Source: Syngnathus acus (lineage: Eukaryota > Chordata > Actinopteri > Syngnathiformes > Syngnathidae). Taken from it: a stretch of DNA of 64,000 nucleotides. The DNA lies in NCBI RefSeq assembly GCF_901709675.1, contig NC_051106.1, positions 5,094,001 to 5,158,000 of the forward strand, read 5' to 3'. Below the pieces are notes generated by a model. It was given only the letters and a program-made list of their open reading frames with translations, searched no databases and was not told the DNA's origin. Shown here one piece after another: positions 1-13,834 of this stretch (positions are counted from its first letter, which is position 1; each line of letters starts with the position of its first letter). Both the position numbers and the translations under genes were made by a program.

Positions 1-89
1 AAATAGTGACAATACACCTTTGCAACGTGTATGATTATGAGACATTCAAACCTGTACTGTGGCAACTCTGCAAGAGAGCTCCATGTTAC

Positions 90-1702
90 CTGCAGATGAG
101 AATGAAGTCCTGAAGAACTTTTGGGTTGAAGGCCTCTAAATCTTTAAAAATAATCACAATGGGGGGATGCTGGTCTTTACTTGGAGAACTGCGCTTTTTT
201 CCAGGAGTGCTGGATTTGTGCTGGAAATAATATATTGACGAGGTTATTTCTTGAAGACAGCACAGGAAAAAAAAAAATCACAATGCACCGAGATCCTACC
301 TTTGTTTGTGTGTTGTACCATTCACAGAGCATACTCAGGGAACAATGCCAGCCCTTGTGGACAGGAGTCCTGCTCTCCTCTTCCTCCTCTTCTTCGTCAT
401 CATCCTCTTCAGCCACCACTGTATCCATCAACCTCTCCAAGACCCTCTTCATTAAGTGCTTCAAAGCTGAAACAGGAGCATATTATTTAGACACTTTAGA
501 AAGAAGAAAAAAAAAAAAAAAGGCCAAAAACCTTGTTTCCAAATAAAACCAACCAGCTTTTCATAACTGTGGTAATTTTTCTCAATTTGTATTTTATTTT
601 TTAACTTTCTCCACTTACCTGCACATTCTTTGGCCTGGACAGATGCCACATGAGGAGTGACGTACTGCTGGAGGAGCTCAGACAAGCTCTGGAATGTCAT
701 GTCATGGTCTGGCATGTTCACTCCTAGTGACAACATGAGGAGATCACAAAAAGTAGAAATTCAATTTACACTTTGTTGTATATACAGTATACAGTTTGTG
801 TTTGACATCACATAGAGAATGAGCTCACATACATGCAGGCAGGCAAGGAGAGGTATGCGAGTGAAGGTGCGTGGCATTCATTGCCATGATCATACCAAGC
901 ATCAGCGCTGCCGTGGGAATCTCGCTGGCCCTCATTTGAGATGCCCAGTTGCTGCGTTGACGAGTAGAAGAGGACTTGCTGATGAAGTCCAGCAAGCTGT
1001 CCAGGACTTTCCTGTTGAGTTCATCCTGCAAAAGCTGACAGCAAACACATACATGTATTACACATTTTATACAAAGCTTCTGTTCTTATCAGTTCTACTA
1101 ATGTTCAACTCTGATACTGAATGAACGTCATTTTATGAATCATATGACCTTCTCAGTTCTGGCCATCCTGTGTTTGTGCATGTTCTCGTGTGTGCATGTG
1201 TTTTCCCATGCACTGATAGTAATACCATTCAGGTTAATGGAACTAGGGAGCCTACATTTCTCATTTATAAACATGCAATGGAAAAGAACAAATGTCAGCT
1301 CTTGACAAGCCCATGACATCACGTCAAGTTCTTAAGTTTACCACTTTTTAAATACTGTACCTCCGTTTCCCTTTTAATCTTGTTCCATAGAGCATGAAAA
1401 AGTCCGAATCGTACATCATTGGTGTCAACGCCTTCGCAGCCAAGAGAGAAATACTCGTCTGTGGTGGGGAAACACAATTTCAAGAGATAAAAGTGTTCGG
1501 CTAAGTAGTAAATCTTAAAAGTGCAAAGAGAAATCATATTTTACCTAAACCGAGGGATTTGGTTTTTTTCTTCTTCGTGCTTGGCTTGAAAACAAAACAA
1601 CCCTAGAAACAAGTGGAGTTCGTGTCAGAAACTATGCAGACAAAAAATACGAATGTTTAGGTAAACACGAAATATTACCGTTGATACTGACGACGTGGAC
1701 AT
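90..1702 (-). CDS. orc3: Origin recognition complex subunit 3, N-terminal part (exons 1-7; gene runs off the left edge)
   Basis: ORC3 is a core subunit of the origin recognition complex, which marks replication origins and helps load the MCM helicase in the nucleus. Coding exons on the minus strand: 1679-1702, 1545-1602, 1361-1458, 896-1034, 619-723, 300-466 and 90-220, all with GT-AG borders and matching phases (722 nt, about 240 codons). Family landmarks visible: GCFVFKPSTKKKK just after the start, the helix DELNRKVLDSLLDFI, then IPTAALMLGVNMPDHDMTF and QQYVTPHVASVQAKECA. Exon 6 carries an acidic run (EEDDDEEEEEEE) that looks fish-specific. Exon 7 ends in IIFKDLEAF and VLQDFILIC, the start of the AAA-like core. 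The start was chosen because MSTSS matches the family N-terminus and leads into the first donor. About two thirds of the protein lies outside the window. Identity is confident; single-base exon borders are inferred. Confidence 0.93.
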
Positions 1703-1775
1703 TTTAGTATTTGTGTTTTTGAGCAAGTTGTTTCATCAATGAACTACCGTAGTGAAAGTGCCACAAGTCTGCTAC

Positions 1776-1795
1776 TTCCCGCCAGCGTGACGTTA
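1776..1795. promoter_or_regulatory. Candidate E2F and CRE-like sites in the orc3 promoter
   Basis: TTCCCGCC at 1776-1783 fits the E2F core, and TGACGTTA at 1788-1795 is CRE/ATF-like. CCGGAA, an ETS core, follows at about 1797. They sit 75-100 bases upstream of the orc3 ATG. E2F control is typical of replication-licensing genes, so the placement makes sense. Function is inferred from motif and position only. Confidence 0.4.
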
Positions 1796-2342
1796 CCGGA
1801 AAAGGTTGTGTTCAAGGCTCCTCCTACAAAATAAAACAAGAGCCGTAATTCATGCCCGTATTAATCATTGATTAAAGTGGCCAAAAAAATTAAAGCAGGC
1901 ATTAAGTTAACAATTTTAAGTAACAGCCATCTAAAATATAAGTAATAATAATAATAAGACTTCATTACACATTTGCAATTCTGAACATACCTTCGCGCAG
2001 TTACTTCCAGTTACTATGCGAAGTCTGCAAACGTGTCCATTCCGAACCTTTAATGAGACAAGACTTATTTTATGTTTGAAAATGTCACGAAAAAATTCTT
2101 CTTTTGCCACCGCATATCACGCCGTAAAGCGGAAGTGTATGTGTTTGAATGCTCGCGTGATGGCAATGCCCATGCCCCTTGTTGATGCTATTAATTTGTC
2201 TATAATTATTTTGATGATTTCATTATTTTTCATGTACAAATAAATACTTTTGAGAATAAATTTTGCCACTTGCTATGTGATGCCCAATCACGGCTAAACT
2301 GTTTTTTGGGTTTGGGAATGTGATGTTCACAAGCTGAGCCAT

Positions 2343-2565
2343 GATTAGTTTAATTTATGTTGTAAGTAAGTCATCAAAGTTAGGAATAATAAACAATATT
2401 AGTAATAAATAACTAAAGAATATCAACAATATGCCTATGACAACCTAATTAATAACTAATGATTAGTTTAATTTATGTTGTAAGTAAGTCATCAAAGTTA
2501 GGAATAATAAACAATATTAGTAATAAATAACTAAAGAATATCAACAATATGCCTATGACAACCTA
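2343..2565. repeat. Tandem duplication, 118 bp period, two copies
   Basis: A 105-base block at 2343-2447 recurs with no difference seen at 2461-2565, separated by 13 bases. It lies just beyond the probable 3' end of znf292. The identity implies a recent duplication. Confidence 0.9.
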
Positions 2566-2604
2566 CTGTACAAAGACAATCTTTTACAAAAAGAACAGTA
2601 ACAT

Positions 2605-2610
2605 TTTATT
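2605..2610 (-). terminator. Candidate poly(A) signal of znf292
   Basis: AATAAA on the minus strand, about 400 bases past the znf292 stop codon. The implied 3' UTR is about 3006 down to 2590. Confidence 0.45.
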
Positions 2611-3006
2611 GAACACTTTGTGGAAGACATGTAAATATTACAGATAGGTCTACTAGTGTTGAAAAAGGATGAAATAAATACAAACGAAACATTAAATCCC
2701 ATAGGGATATATAAAAACATTTGTTTCTTTAAAAGTATCCATTTAGCAAAAAAAACATCTTCAGTACTAAGCATAAATACAAACATGAATCTAAAATCTA
2801 TGCCCTATGGATTACCTGGTTATTAGGACTAACATACATACTTAAAATCATCCAAGACATTTAAATTCATGGTGTAGAAAATAGGCCATTTCATCATTAG
2901 CTGTGACCATTACTGTTAAAAGTTGGAAATTTGATGCATTGTCAAACCATTCTGCAGCATACTTCTCAAATCCTGAGTGAGACGGAGTTGGAAATAAAAC
3001 ATGGGG

Positions 3007-6000
3007 CTATGATCCGCTGTAAAGCCACTTTTTTATCATGACCAAGGGCTTCATGTCTTGTAGCTGCTTAAGCAAAAGATCAGCACCGTTTGAAAACGTT
3101 TTATCCATGACTATCTTCACATTGCTCACCGATTTGAGATTATGTGGATTTCTAAAGTCTACGAGTTTCTCACACCATCGGAAGTGATCACTGGTTTTAG
3201 TTCTCAGAGCAGTCCTCTGTTTGTGTGTCTGTCGTCTTTTGGACGGCAGCTCGCCGGAAGGCTTATCGTTCAGTTTCCGTTTGCAGGTGTGGGTCGACTC
3301 GGAGGTTTCCAAGAATTTCAGGAAAGAGTCCTCCAGTCCCAACGGTTTGAAAGACCCCGCCATGGCGTTCACGTCGTCTTCTGGGTCCTGGGCTACAGGG
3401 GTGCCAGGATTGGAGTTTTCCCTTGAGCTGCTAACAGTCATACGATTGCGAAGGGTTTGTATCCTCTGGGGACAAGCTGGTGTAGGATTAACAGGTTTTC
3501 TGGGACGCCCTCGTTTCACTCCGCCGTCCGTCCCGGTTGACGCTTGAGAATCTCCACTTTCGTCGTTGGAAAGCTTGCCGTCGTCTCGGCTCATTCTTTC
3601 GACTATCTCGTCTGCGCTCTGTTCAATGGATTTATCGTTCTCCTCCGACTCTGTCTCATCTGAGGACGTGCATGACGTGCCTTCTGATTTGTCCGCGTCT
3701 TTAAATCGGTACTTTTTGCAGAAAATGAACTGGCTCCTCTGGTCTTCGATGTATCTCTCCGTGAGGCCGTGAGTCACGTAATGCTTGAAAATACTTTTTT
3801 CCGCTTCCTCGATCGTGTCACAGCCTATTAGCATGCACGGGTACTGCAATGGCCACTTCTTGGTGCACATGGCCGTTGCTTCGTCGTGGGTTTTAAGCGT
3901 AGGCTTCCCAAAATTGGTCCAATGTTCAATGGTCTTTCCGTCTTTTTTCTTGACATTTTTCTTCTTCATTTTGAATTTGTTTTCCACATTTTCTTTTCCA
4001 TTGTTGATCGTGGTGAACAGCCCTATCGATCTATTCCTTCTTCCGTCAGTTGATCTCGGCTCATAAACATAGTCGTGCTTTTTTATCAGGTGGCGAAGAA
4101 GATTGGACTTTGTGGAATAAAAGCGCTCGCACCCTTCGTACTCGCACTTGAAGGTGGTGTCGACTGAGCCGCTCTCCGAGACGGCAATTTCTTTGTGGAA
4201 ACTCTTGATGTGTTCAATGTACTTGTCCACTGAACTGAAAGGGAGCTCGCATTCGGGCCGATCGCAGGTGAAAGTTCCTATGGCCATGCAGGCCATCATT
4301 GACGTGGCTTTGTCACGGGTGAATTTGTGAAGCAAAAGGTAGTGTTGCACTAACCTCGTGACTCCCATGAACACCCGAGAGCAGTTTTTCACTTGACACC
4401 TGACTTCGTGACCTTTGCCTGTGATCATCTCATAGCTCTCTTGGCCATTTGGGACACTGCTCTTCTCCGGGCTGCATTCTTCTTTGCTTGGGGGCAGGGA
4501 TGCTTGATGCATGGCCCGGTAGTGGAGGATCAAATTGTGCTGGATGGTAAAAGCAGCGGTGCAGCCTTCATGAACACAGCGATACGGTCTGTAGGGATTG
4601 AAAGCGTTGTCGGCGTCGCACATTTTGAGCCCGGTTCTTTTTTGAAGCTTTTTGTGGATTTCATCTTGGATGGGTGTGTTTTTGGAGCTGCTTGGTTTTT
4701 CTGGGGACGATGAAGCAGAACCAGGAGGAAGGTTGAACTTTGGTTCCCGAATTTTGCTGATTGTGTGAAGCTCTTTTGGTTTCATGAGACCACATTTCTC
4801 ATTTAAACCAAAATTGCGTTGGACATCTGGGCACGTAGCCGCCACTGTCAGCTGCGCTTGGGACCTTTCAGGATCAGCCTGCATGCCCTCAACCAACGGC
4901 CTGTCATCTAAGGAGCTTTCAGCCGGGGGCAAACACGTGACAGTTGATGCTGCTTGTGAGAAGCCATCATTTACAAGATTTCCTGGTGAAACAATCTGAG
5001 GAGCTTCTGGATTGTTTGCATTGTCAGTTTGAGGTTGGATTTCAATGTCGAGGGGCTCTTGTTTGATGTACGGAAAGCTAGTTGTGGATTTTGTGACACC
5101 ACTGGTGTCAGCGTCAGCCTCACTCGAAGGCAAAGAGTTCGATTGGACTAATTGCGGTCTAGTTCGAGCACTTATCTTATACTTTAGCGCTTCTGCCTTT
5201 GACAATCGATGGACCTTCTCATAGTGAATTCTCAAGCCTGTCGTTCTCGTAAAAGTTTTGGAGCAAATCTGGCAAGTGTACGGAGACAGTTTGGCGGGGC
5301 ATCGTTTCAGTTCTTCAATCATACCGTTAGAGTAATCGTGCATTTTATTTAAATGTCTGAATAACGCCTCCTTCGTCATGAACGAGTATTCGCAATCTTC
5401 TCTGACACATTTAAAAGGTTTGGCTACTTTTGCTAAAACCTTGTCATCTTTCTTGCTTGGTGCGGGTTTGCTTTTTTTCAGTTCAGAGGTTGTATCACAA
5501 TGGGCGAGACTTGGCTCTAGGGACAGATTACCCCGCATCTTCTCTTGGGCAGCTTCAATTAAATCCAACCTTTGAAAGGCATTGGAGATTTCCATCAAGT
5601 GATCCTCCTGATGAGGTGGAGCAGGGGCAGTGTAAGCCGGCCCGGCTGCTTTCTCTTGTTGACTTCCAGGGGCAGTAGCAGCAGAGATGTTTGAAAAGTC
5701 AGTTATATTTGTATGTTGAGGTTCTTTTTTCAGTGCCATGGAAGAGTTCAAAGGGGTCAAGCTACTTGGTTCCTGCTGGAAATCACCATTTGACAAGTTA
5801 AAAATGGCTCCGTTAGTTTCCGGGACATGCGGGTCATTGAGAAAATCAAGAAAGGATGTGGGTAGATCGGCAGTCAGGTCAATTTCATCTAACGGCCGAC
5901 ACTGCGAGCGTTTGGACAGATGACCACCGAGGGACTTTGTGCTTGTGAACTCTCTGAAGCACCTCCGACAAATGACCTTGCCGTCCTTAATAATAGCTGG

Positions 6001-9000
6001 CCACTTGGTCCGCTTGCTTATCTTACTGCGTTTTCCCTTTTGGCCATCAGTATCCTCTTTCTCATCAGTAGCTTCACATTCCGTATTAGTACAGTCTGCT
6101 TCGAAATTAAAGTCAGTCTGGGCGGTACTGTGTGGGCTAAGCATGCCGTCCACAGCATTATCAGCATGTTCATATCCAGAAGCTGCCATGTTTTCTGTTT
6201 TAATTAATTTCACTGCAGCTTTTGATGTCTCTTGGGCTTCTGGGCTCAGACATTTCATAGAAACATCGACTGGTGAACTCTGAGTCATTGAGTTATCGCT
6301 CTGAGCAAACGGAGTGTGGTAACTTCCTTCGGGTAGACTATGAATTGTCGACATGCTGTCCCCATTATCCGACTGTCCTGCCACGCTGGTTTTCTTTCCA
6401 TCCATTGGAACCCCCCTTCCATCGGAAGACATTAGCCCATACTGATTGACGCCATTGTGCATCTGCCCTCCGTTGTCGAGCATTAATGAACTGGATAAGT
6501 ATTGAGACATCAAACTTGAATCTGAAGGAACGTTGGACCCAGGGGCTCCATGTAAAGCTGCCATCAAGTGCTCTCGCTCAGCTGGGAGTGAAGCCGTGGT
6601 TGGATAAGGATCAGGCTGCCAATGCATATAGTTGCGGGAGGGGCACTCATTCGCATTGAAGGCATCTGGGTAACAGCTGTTGAGTTGAGGTGAAGACCAC
6701 GACTGGGGCATGTCGGGCTGACTGATTTCCTCTGTGTTGTTGGAGCTCCCCCAGGATGGGTACAGTGTAGGATTCACCATTGGAGTGATGGGCACAGGGT
6801 CCATTGAGGTGGGATAACACTGAGCAGGTGAGGTTGAACATCCCGCCGTGTAATCGATTTGCTCCATCCCGGGTTTGTTGCATAGAGGTCCGGGCGGATT
6901 TGGTGGTTGATTTGGCGGCTGGTTGTTACCGTTGGGAAACTGCCTGCGCACAGCGACTCCAGCTGGTGCCTTTTTTGCCGTGATCCTGGCCACTTTGTTG
7001 TACTTCTTGGCCAACTTCCAGTTCTCAAATATTTCAGGATGTTGCTTCTTCACGTGTCTCGACAAACTTTTGTTTGTACTGTAAGCCCTTGTGCACTCGT
7101 TTTGCGGGCAGCTATGTAGACCTTCCTCGTTGCTGGATACAGCGGAATTTCCTGAGGGATATCCCTGCAGTGAGGAAGGGATTTCTGTCTTAATTTGGCT
7201 CAGAGAAATCATTTCTGGTATCGCTTTGTGAAAGTCATCGGCTTGGATGTTATTTTGCTCGGCTGCTTGTTGACTCGCCAGGACATTAGTAGCACTCGGG
7301 ACAGGGGGTGAGATCATTTTCGCTTGCTCTGCCATTGCCTGGTGTGCCTGCTGAGCCTCCAGTGCTCCTTTCAAGTCAGCTGGCGCTGAGCTGGGGTTTG
7401 TTAGTGGAGTGTAGCATTTGTCTGGGTCTTTCAGTTCAACATGTGCCACAGAATTTAACATGTTTTCAATCGAATGTTTCACTCGAACAGGAATGAGGTC
7501 TTTAGAAACTTCTGGGGAGCTGCATGGGGACGCGTTTGCCTTTGATGCTTCTTTCATAAATGCGTCGGAATTATTGGTGTCAAGGCAAACAGCAGCAGAT
7601 TGCATGTCTGCCTGACATGGAATATTCTCCTGTGGCAGTTCGACTTTGGAAAAGACAGGAGTGCTCTCGTTTACGACTACCACGTTGTTGACCGCATTGT
7701 TGGTGTTGTGAATCTGTTGGTGAGATAAGAACTGACCCTGCGAGTAGAATATTTTGCCGCAGTCATCTGTCGGGCAGGTGTAGGTGAGATAATGCTGAGC
7801 TTCGTGATCGTACAAAAGGTAGGCCTCGCTAAAAATCTGCCCACAGTTTGGAAACATACACTGGGCCTTAAACTCTGAGTGTGTTTTCCTATGCATGAGA
7901 AGTTCTGAATTGGAATTAAAGTTGGCCTTGCAACCCAATTGTATGCATATGTATGGTTTGCTACCACAATGCATCTGCAAATGATCATTAAGATGTTGAA
8001 CATTAACAAACTGCCGCCTACAATACTGGCACACCACTTTTTGTTTCTGTATTTCCAAAAACCTCGTGGCCTCTTCGTCGTCTTTGTGTGACCTAACATG
8101 AGCCATGAGGTTGCGGAAAAACTTGAAGGCTTTGGAACAATTTTTAACAGGACAGAAGCAATCTTGACTTATTTGCGTGACGGGCGTCATTTGGTCTACC
8201 TTCACTGGTTGGATACTGGTTTGTGAGTCGCTACTGACGGGACTGTTCATCGTTGAAGGAACGCATTTGAAAGTTTTGGATGGACTTTTAGGAGACTGCG
8301 GTAGTTTTATCCCCTTTCTAACCGTTTTCATTGCAGCAAGCCGCTCTTTACACGACTGCTTGACGTGTGACGCTACATGTGGCTCTAAAACTTCTTTACT
8401 TTCAAAGCTGTCTGCACAAATAGGACATAGATACACCCCGTCTTTAAAATGCTTCTGAGCGTGCCGAACTATTCTGTGACCCAAGAACTCCTTGTCACAC
8501 AGAACACAATACTGCATGTAGGCTCGCCAATTTCGAAAGCGAGCCGATACGAATCCTTGCTCGCGGAGTTTCTTGGCTTCTCGGTTTTTTTCTTTTTCGT
8601 CTGTGATTTCATTGAGTTCGTTTGTAGTGGTTAACAGGAAGTCCTCCAGGTCTCTATACTCCGGGAGTTTTGCTTGTGTACTTTCCACCTCTTGTTCGTC
8701 CGTGTCATTGAGCGTGTCAATGGATGACACGATAGCCGCTTCCTCGCCCATCAGTGCCAAGCAATTGCATTTCAATGTTTTCCAGTCCCAGAACTCTGGA
8801 TCAAAAGGCCACTGTGTCTTCAAGGCCAGCAGTAATTCACAGCGTAAGGAATTGGGCACCGGCAGACTCCCGTCCTCCTCGGGCTTTTGATCCGGTTCGT
8901 TGTACAGTGACTCTACAGCGTAGTAGGAGTCAACAGTAGGTTGGAGGAGGAATTCAGTCAGCTGACATGCACGCTTCACTTCGAGATCAGTCGGCAAGAT

Positions 9001-12000
9001 GCAGGAAATAGTCTTGCAGATTGTGGATTTGCTATCCGTATGGTCACTTGAGGTCATTTTTAGAGCCTGAATGCACATTTCCACACAAACTGGAAGCCCC
9101 ACTTCTCCAACCTGGACACAAACCAGAAAACAAAACAATTGTTGAGGCTCGTTGACATCAGTTCACTTGCTTGATTGGATTTGTCTATCTGTTACCTCGT
9201 TCTGGATGACTTTGATAAGGAATAAAATGTGACAGACACTCCTGCAGAGAAGAGCCATCTCTTTACTGTGGCTAAGGAACGAGTCGGCCGAAGACTCCAA
9301 ACGCATGAGTAGCTTACTCCAGAACAGCGTCAGTTCCCTGCAAAATAAAGATCACCAATGACGTCGTCAAGCATGACAATCTAGTGGAAGCAAAACATGG
9401 ACAGACACACACTGGTGTCCTCTAAAGGTGCGCATACAATGTGAAAAATTGACAGTCAATATTTGATCAACTAATAGAAAATATCTGGATCTGCTAGCGA
9501 CAGTGTTTATACGGATTCTTTCAGGTTCTCTGAATAAAAAATCTCCCTCAAGTGAATTCTAAACAAATTCTAAACAAGTACTTTACTAAGAGCTTGGACG
9601 GGATTCTTTCCAAACAAACAGCCACACTTACCAGGCACAATAAACGTCTCCTTGAAGAAGTTGTCGCTTGAGAAAGGCAGAACATAAGCACTGCGCTCCT
9701 TTCTCGTCTCCTTCAGACTCCAAGTTACAGATCATTTCCAGAGCATCTTTGCAGTCTATTGATGATATCTATAAAGAGCAGAGAAAACACAATTTTAGGT
9801 GGGATCAATCAGCAACACACTAATATAATGAATTCTTTTCCTCAGGCCCCTCGTGGATTTTTTTTTTTTGGTATCAAATGACATGGAAACCCAACGGCAG
9901 TAAAAAAGTGTGATAGTGGGAACTGCAGACTAATCAAAACACAAAATACTAGTTGACATGCTTCTTACCTCTTCCATGAGCTGCTCCTGACTTTTGCTCA
10001 TGCAAATACAGAGCAAGTAGGTTTGTTTGAAGTTCCCTTTTCCTTCATATCCTGGATACTCCGAGCACATCTTTGCAAGGGCAGCGGCTTTATCAACACT
10101 CTCCACTTTGATAAGGTGCTTTATGCGCATGCTGAGAAGTGTGGGGCCCTCCAACTCGAGATACTCGTGAACTAAAGAATAGGAAAGAAGAAAGGTGAGC
10201 GACGACATATGGAAAACATATAAGACCTAATGAGTGTGGTGAGGGCAAGAACCTTGCTCAGTTTGAGGGGTGGTGTTGGACAAGATGCTGCTGAGTGTGG
10301 TGTTGGACCAGATGCCATCTTGCTGTGCCAGAGCAAAAAGTGGCCGAAGCTGTGCACTCCCACTTTCTTGCAAAAGGCTGTGTGCCAACTGTAACAGAAG
10401 GCAAATGAATGTGTAATTTACTTTTTGGCATTTTCACAAAAATAAGATATCTATCTATGTGCAGTCTCTAGGTCGAGCTCAACTCAATAAGTAACTTCGA
10501 CACAAAATATCCAAGAAGCTCACCAAGGCTGGGTATACTGACCTTCATGGAGGACTTAAACTCCTCCCATAAGGCACCTGGGATGTGCTGGGGCAGTAAG
10601 AGCACCAGCTCCGCACAGCTCCTGCGAATTCAAACATTCAGAAAACAAATAACGTTTACAAGGACAGCCATCCATTACGAAGGGTAAACAGAAAATATGG
10701 AGTGATAACATGAATCAGCATGTGTGTGTATTGGCGATACACACTTAATGTGTTAGTTACAAATTTAAACTCGCAGTGCATGTCTACATTGCTGAAAACA
10801 ATCACAAAAAATTGGTTCATGACTAAAGAACAGGTCTCATCAATTTGCAACGTGCAAACTTAGGCCTGTGGCGAGTGAGTGTATGTTGTCATCTGTTGTG
10901 TGCAAGAGTGTGTAAATTCAGTGCTACTTTGCATATTATTTCACGCTCCCTGCCAACATTTTCATGTGGATTTTGGCACGTTTATCTAAGTGCATCCACG
11001 ACAAGGTCTTCGTCAAACAGGTCGTTTGTTAAGCGCTTTTTGAATAATAATCCACTGTCCAACATACATGTTCTAATATTTTGGTTACCTTATTTAACCC
11101 CATTGCGAAGTCAAAATATTTGACTATCACTACTACTGCAAAAGTGTCAATAATTTCAAAACAGCACCATTGTAAAGGCTCCGTTATTGATACGGCTCTT
11201 GTATTGGATTTCACTGAATAGTGAATGTGTGCATGTTAGTGTGATAAAATCAATGAAGAGCGTTTCCACGGCTCATACGTACAATGTTAACTTTTCAAGT
11301 AGGAGTGGCACATTTTCACATTCGGAGGAGAGACAGGAGGCGGCGTTGGCGAAGCTGAGGATGGCCACTGTGTAAACCTCCAGCAAAGGCAGTGGATCCT
11401 CGTCGGTTTTCCAACGGCCGGCATAATCCACCAGGGCCTGACCGGGAAAAACACAAGACAGTCAGTACAAAGCTAGCCATCTCCAGCGGAAAAGAAAGTG
11501 CGTGAAAAGTCATGTTGATCTTAGCAGATGATTCATCACTGTTGATCAGAGAGGTGCCCAGTTTTTAAACTATATTTTGTGCATTTCTTATCACACTTCC
11601 TTTGTAGATGGAAAATATTATGAAAAAACAAGATCCGTTTTACAATGATCCATTTTTACAGGAACAGTAAGAAATGGTGGGATGAATTGTGGTTCTGTAC
11701 AATAATACACACACAGACATATTTGTGCCACATGAGTTGTTCAACAAAACAATTGTGTTTTTTTCTAGCGTTTGAAAGAAAATTGCAACAGAATAATTTC
11801 AGTTATAAGAAAATTTGAAACCTTATTGTACCCTTTTCCCTTACATTTGCATTCTAAAACTGTGTAGAGTAGAAACATATGGTCAGAGACAACCACAATG
11901 TATCCCACTTGGCAACTACCAATTGTAACTTGTAAATTGAGTATTTGCGGCGTAACAATCGCATTTTTGACTGTTTTCCCCTCAGAAGAATTTTAGACAA

Positions 12001-13629
12001 TATAAAAAAATAACACGCTATGTTTATGCAAAACCTTTCTGTTTTAACATTAAAATTTGTTGCTAAGAAGCAATCTTACAAATGACTGAAAAGATCAACC
12101 CTTTCATAAAGAACCATATTCATTCATTTTAATTTGTGATTAGTACATTTATCTGCAAGAATAAAAATAAATATTGAAGAGTGATTGGAATTGATTCTAC
12201 TCTTTAATTATCAGTTGATATAATGCAAAAGAAATATACAGACATTATAATAACACGATCACAAAAAAAGCTACCGTTTAACAATATGATTGCAATTTGC
12301 TACCAATGGTAGCTGTATTTTTAATTAGTTAGGAATTGGTTAAGTGTAGTTTATCTAAAAGAGCATAGAATGTGATACATCCGAAATGGAGTTGAACAGA
12401 AATAAATCAGATTGCATGCACTTTTCAACCCACCCCATTTCAATGTTACAAAAATCATCAACATTATGCACATTTATGTGCACGCGAAAGTAGCACAAGG
12501 CCTGATAGAACCGTCTACTTCATTTTGACGTAAAACGACTCTTTCATTCTTTTCCCCCACTGTTTGGAAACACAACTCCTTGCCATTAGGTACACACAGG
12601 CCGAGCTGCACTCGCCCTTTCACACAAAGAACTTTGTTGTAAGTTGCAGGAAATCCTCAATGGGAGTCCCATCTTTGTTAGTTACCTTGCAATCAGATAT
12701 CGATCGAACGGCAAGGCTATCGAACACACGAGCAGATGATATTTATGTGGTCGTGGCAAATAAATAAAAGAAGGGTGGGAGAGTAATGGAGTCGACTGAC
12801 CACAGCCGCACATTTGCTACGTAAAATACCTTCTAGCTGCAGTCACATCTCTTGCTAATCTGCCTACTTTCAATGAGTATTTCATCTGGTGTGATTAGCT
12901 GGGTAAAAATGAATGCATAGGGCCTAAGCTAACACCTTGGCAACACATAATTGATTTTTCCTGCCTCACAAAAGTAGCCCACATCCCCCCAAGCGATCAA
13001 AATGCTCACGCAAGCGACAGTGCGCGAGGTGCTGTGTTTATGACGGCTCGATTACACATCTGTTACAAATGTAATAAGCTATAACGAAGCTCTCGCTAAC
13101 GCAGCTATCCATTTTTTTCCCACAGCATGACCACTGCACAGGATAGTGGGACCCTGCATACCAGCTAGCAGCATTGATCTCCTGCTAGCAATCTGGCCTG
13201 GAAAAACGCGATCACAGTCGGCGCACATGAGCGCGACTTTCAGCCACCAAAATGGCTGGTCTTCATGCAGAATGATCGGAGTGAAACATTCCCGGAGAAA
13301 GGGCGGAAAAGCACGCAGGCCTCCCACTCTTGGTCCCCATCTCGGGGGTAGCAGCAAGCTAACAGTGCGGCTAGCGCCTTTAGCTACATTGTTGTAGCCG
13401 ATGTAAACGGGCATCCTCGGCCAGGAAGGCACAGAAGGGACACAGCGAACGGAGCTAGCTGGGGGATGATCGGGCTAACCTGGCAAAACTCCTGGCAGAA
13501 AATCAGCGAGGCTTCCAGCGGCGACTTTGTGCTCTCCCTCAGGGCCGCGGTCAAGCCGTGGAAGCGGCCGCGGAGATCGTCGTTCGCTTTCCGTGTGTCA
13601 TATTCCCTCTCCGTCTCCCCCTCCGCCAT
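3007..13629 (-). CDS. znf292: Zinc finger protein 292, large multi-C2H2 transcription factor
   Basis: Nuclear DNA-binding protein; human ZNF292 is a chromatin-associated growth and neurodevelopment factor. Coding exons: 13480-13629, 11283-11437, 10543-10621, 10253-10388, 9969-10171, 9632-9768, 9196-9337 and 3007-9111. They sum to 7107 nt (2368 aa plus stop) with all phases matching. The finger-free N-terminus (about 330 aa) has family blocks such as EDPLPLLEVYTVAI, MRIKHLIKV, DCKDALEMICNLESEGDEK and ELTLFWSKL. The last exon opens with CKTISCILPTDLEVKRACQL and WPFDPEFWDWKTLK, then about 16 C2H2-type fingers between residues 530 and 2100, one of them C2HC-like (GGHLSKRSQC, near 1390). An AT-hook-like KRGRPRK lies near 2200. 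The C-terminus, LLLKQLQDMKP, matches the family end. It is shorter than human (about 2720 aa) through reduced low-complexity linkers. The ATG at 13629 was chosen because MAEGE matches the family start. Confidence 0.95.
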
Positions 13630-13786
13630 CTTCACAACAATCACGACCGCGTAGCGCGTACGCACGCACAGATGTTACGCTGCCAGAATGGCACACGCAC
13701 GTGCACGTAAGGGTGGGGGAGGGAGGTGGGGGGAGGAGGGGGGAGGGGTCGCTAGTGGGTGGGTCGGAGTCTGTATCAATTGGTGG

Positions 13787-13834
<48 letters not shown>

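Larger units (their letters stand above)
1703..2604. other. Intergenic stretch between orc3 and znf292, holding the orc3 promoter and a tandem duplication
   Basis: No protein gene is supported here. The first 100 bases upstream of the orc3 start hold promoter-type motifs (listed separately). From about 1850 onward the DNA is AT-rich. The only other clear structure is an exact tandem duplication at 2343-2565. A 75-codon reading frame at 2016-2243 has no recognisable domain and I do not call it. Confidence 0.6.

Noticed and set aside
181-546. Plus-strand Ser-rich ORFs opposite orc3 exon 6
   Set aside because: They are the antisense of the GAA/GAG-rich acidic run in orc3.
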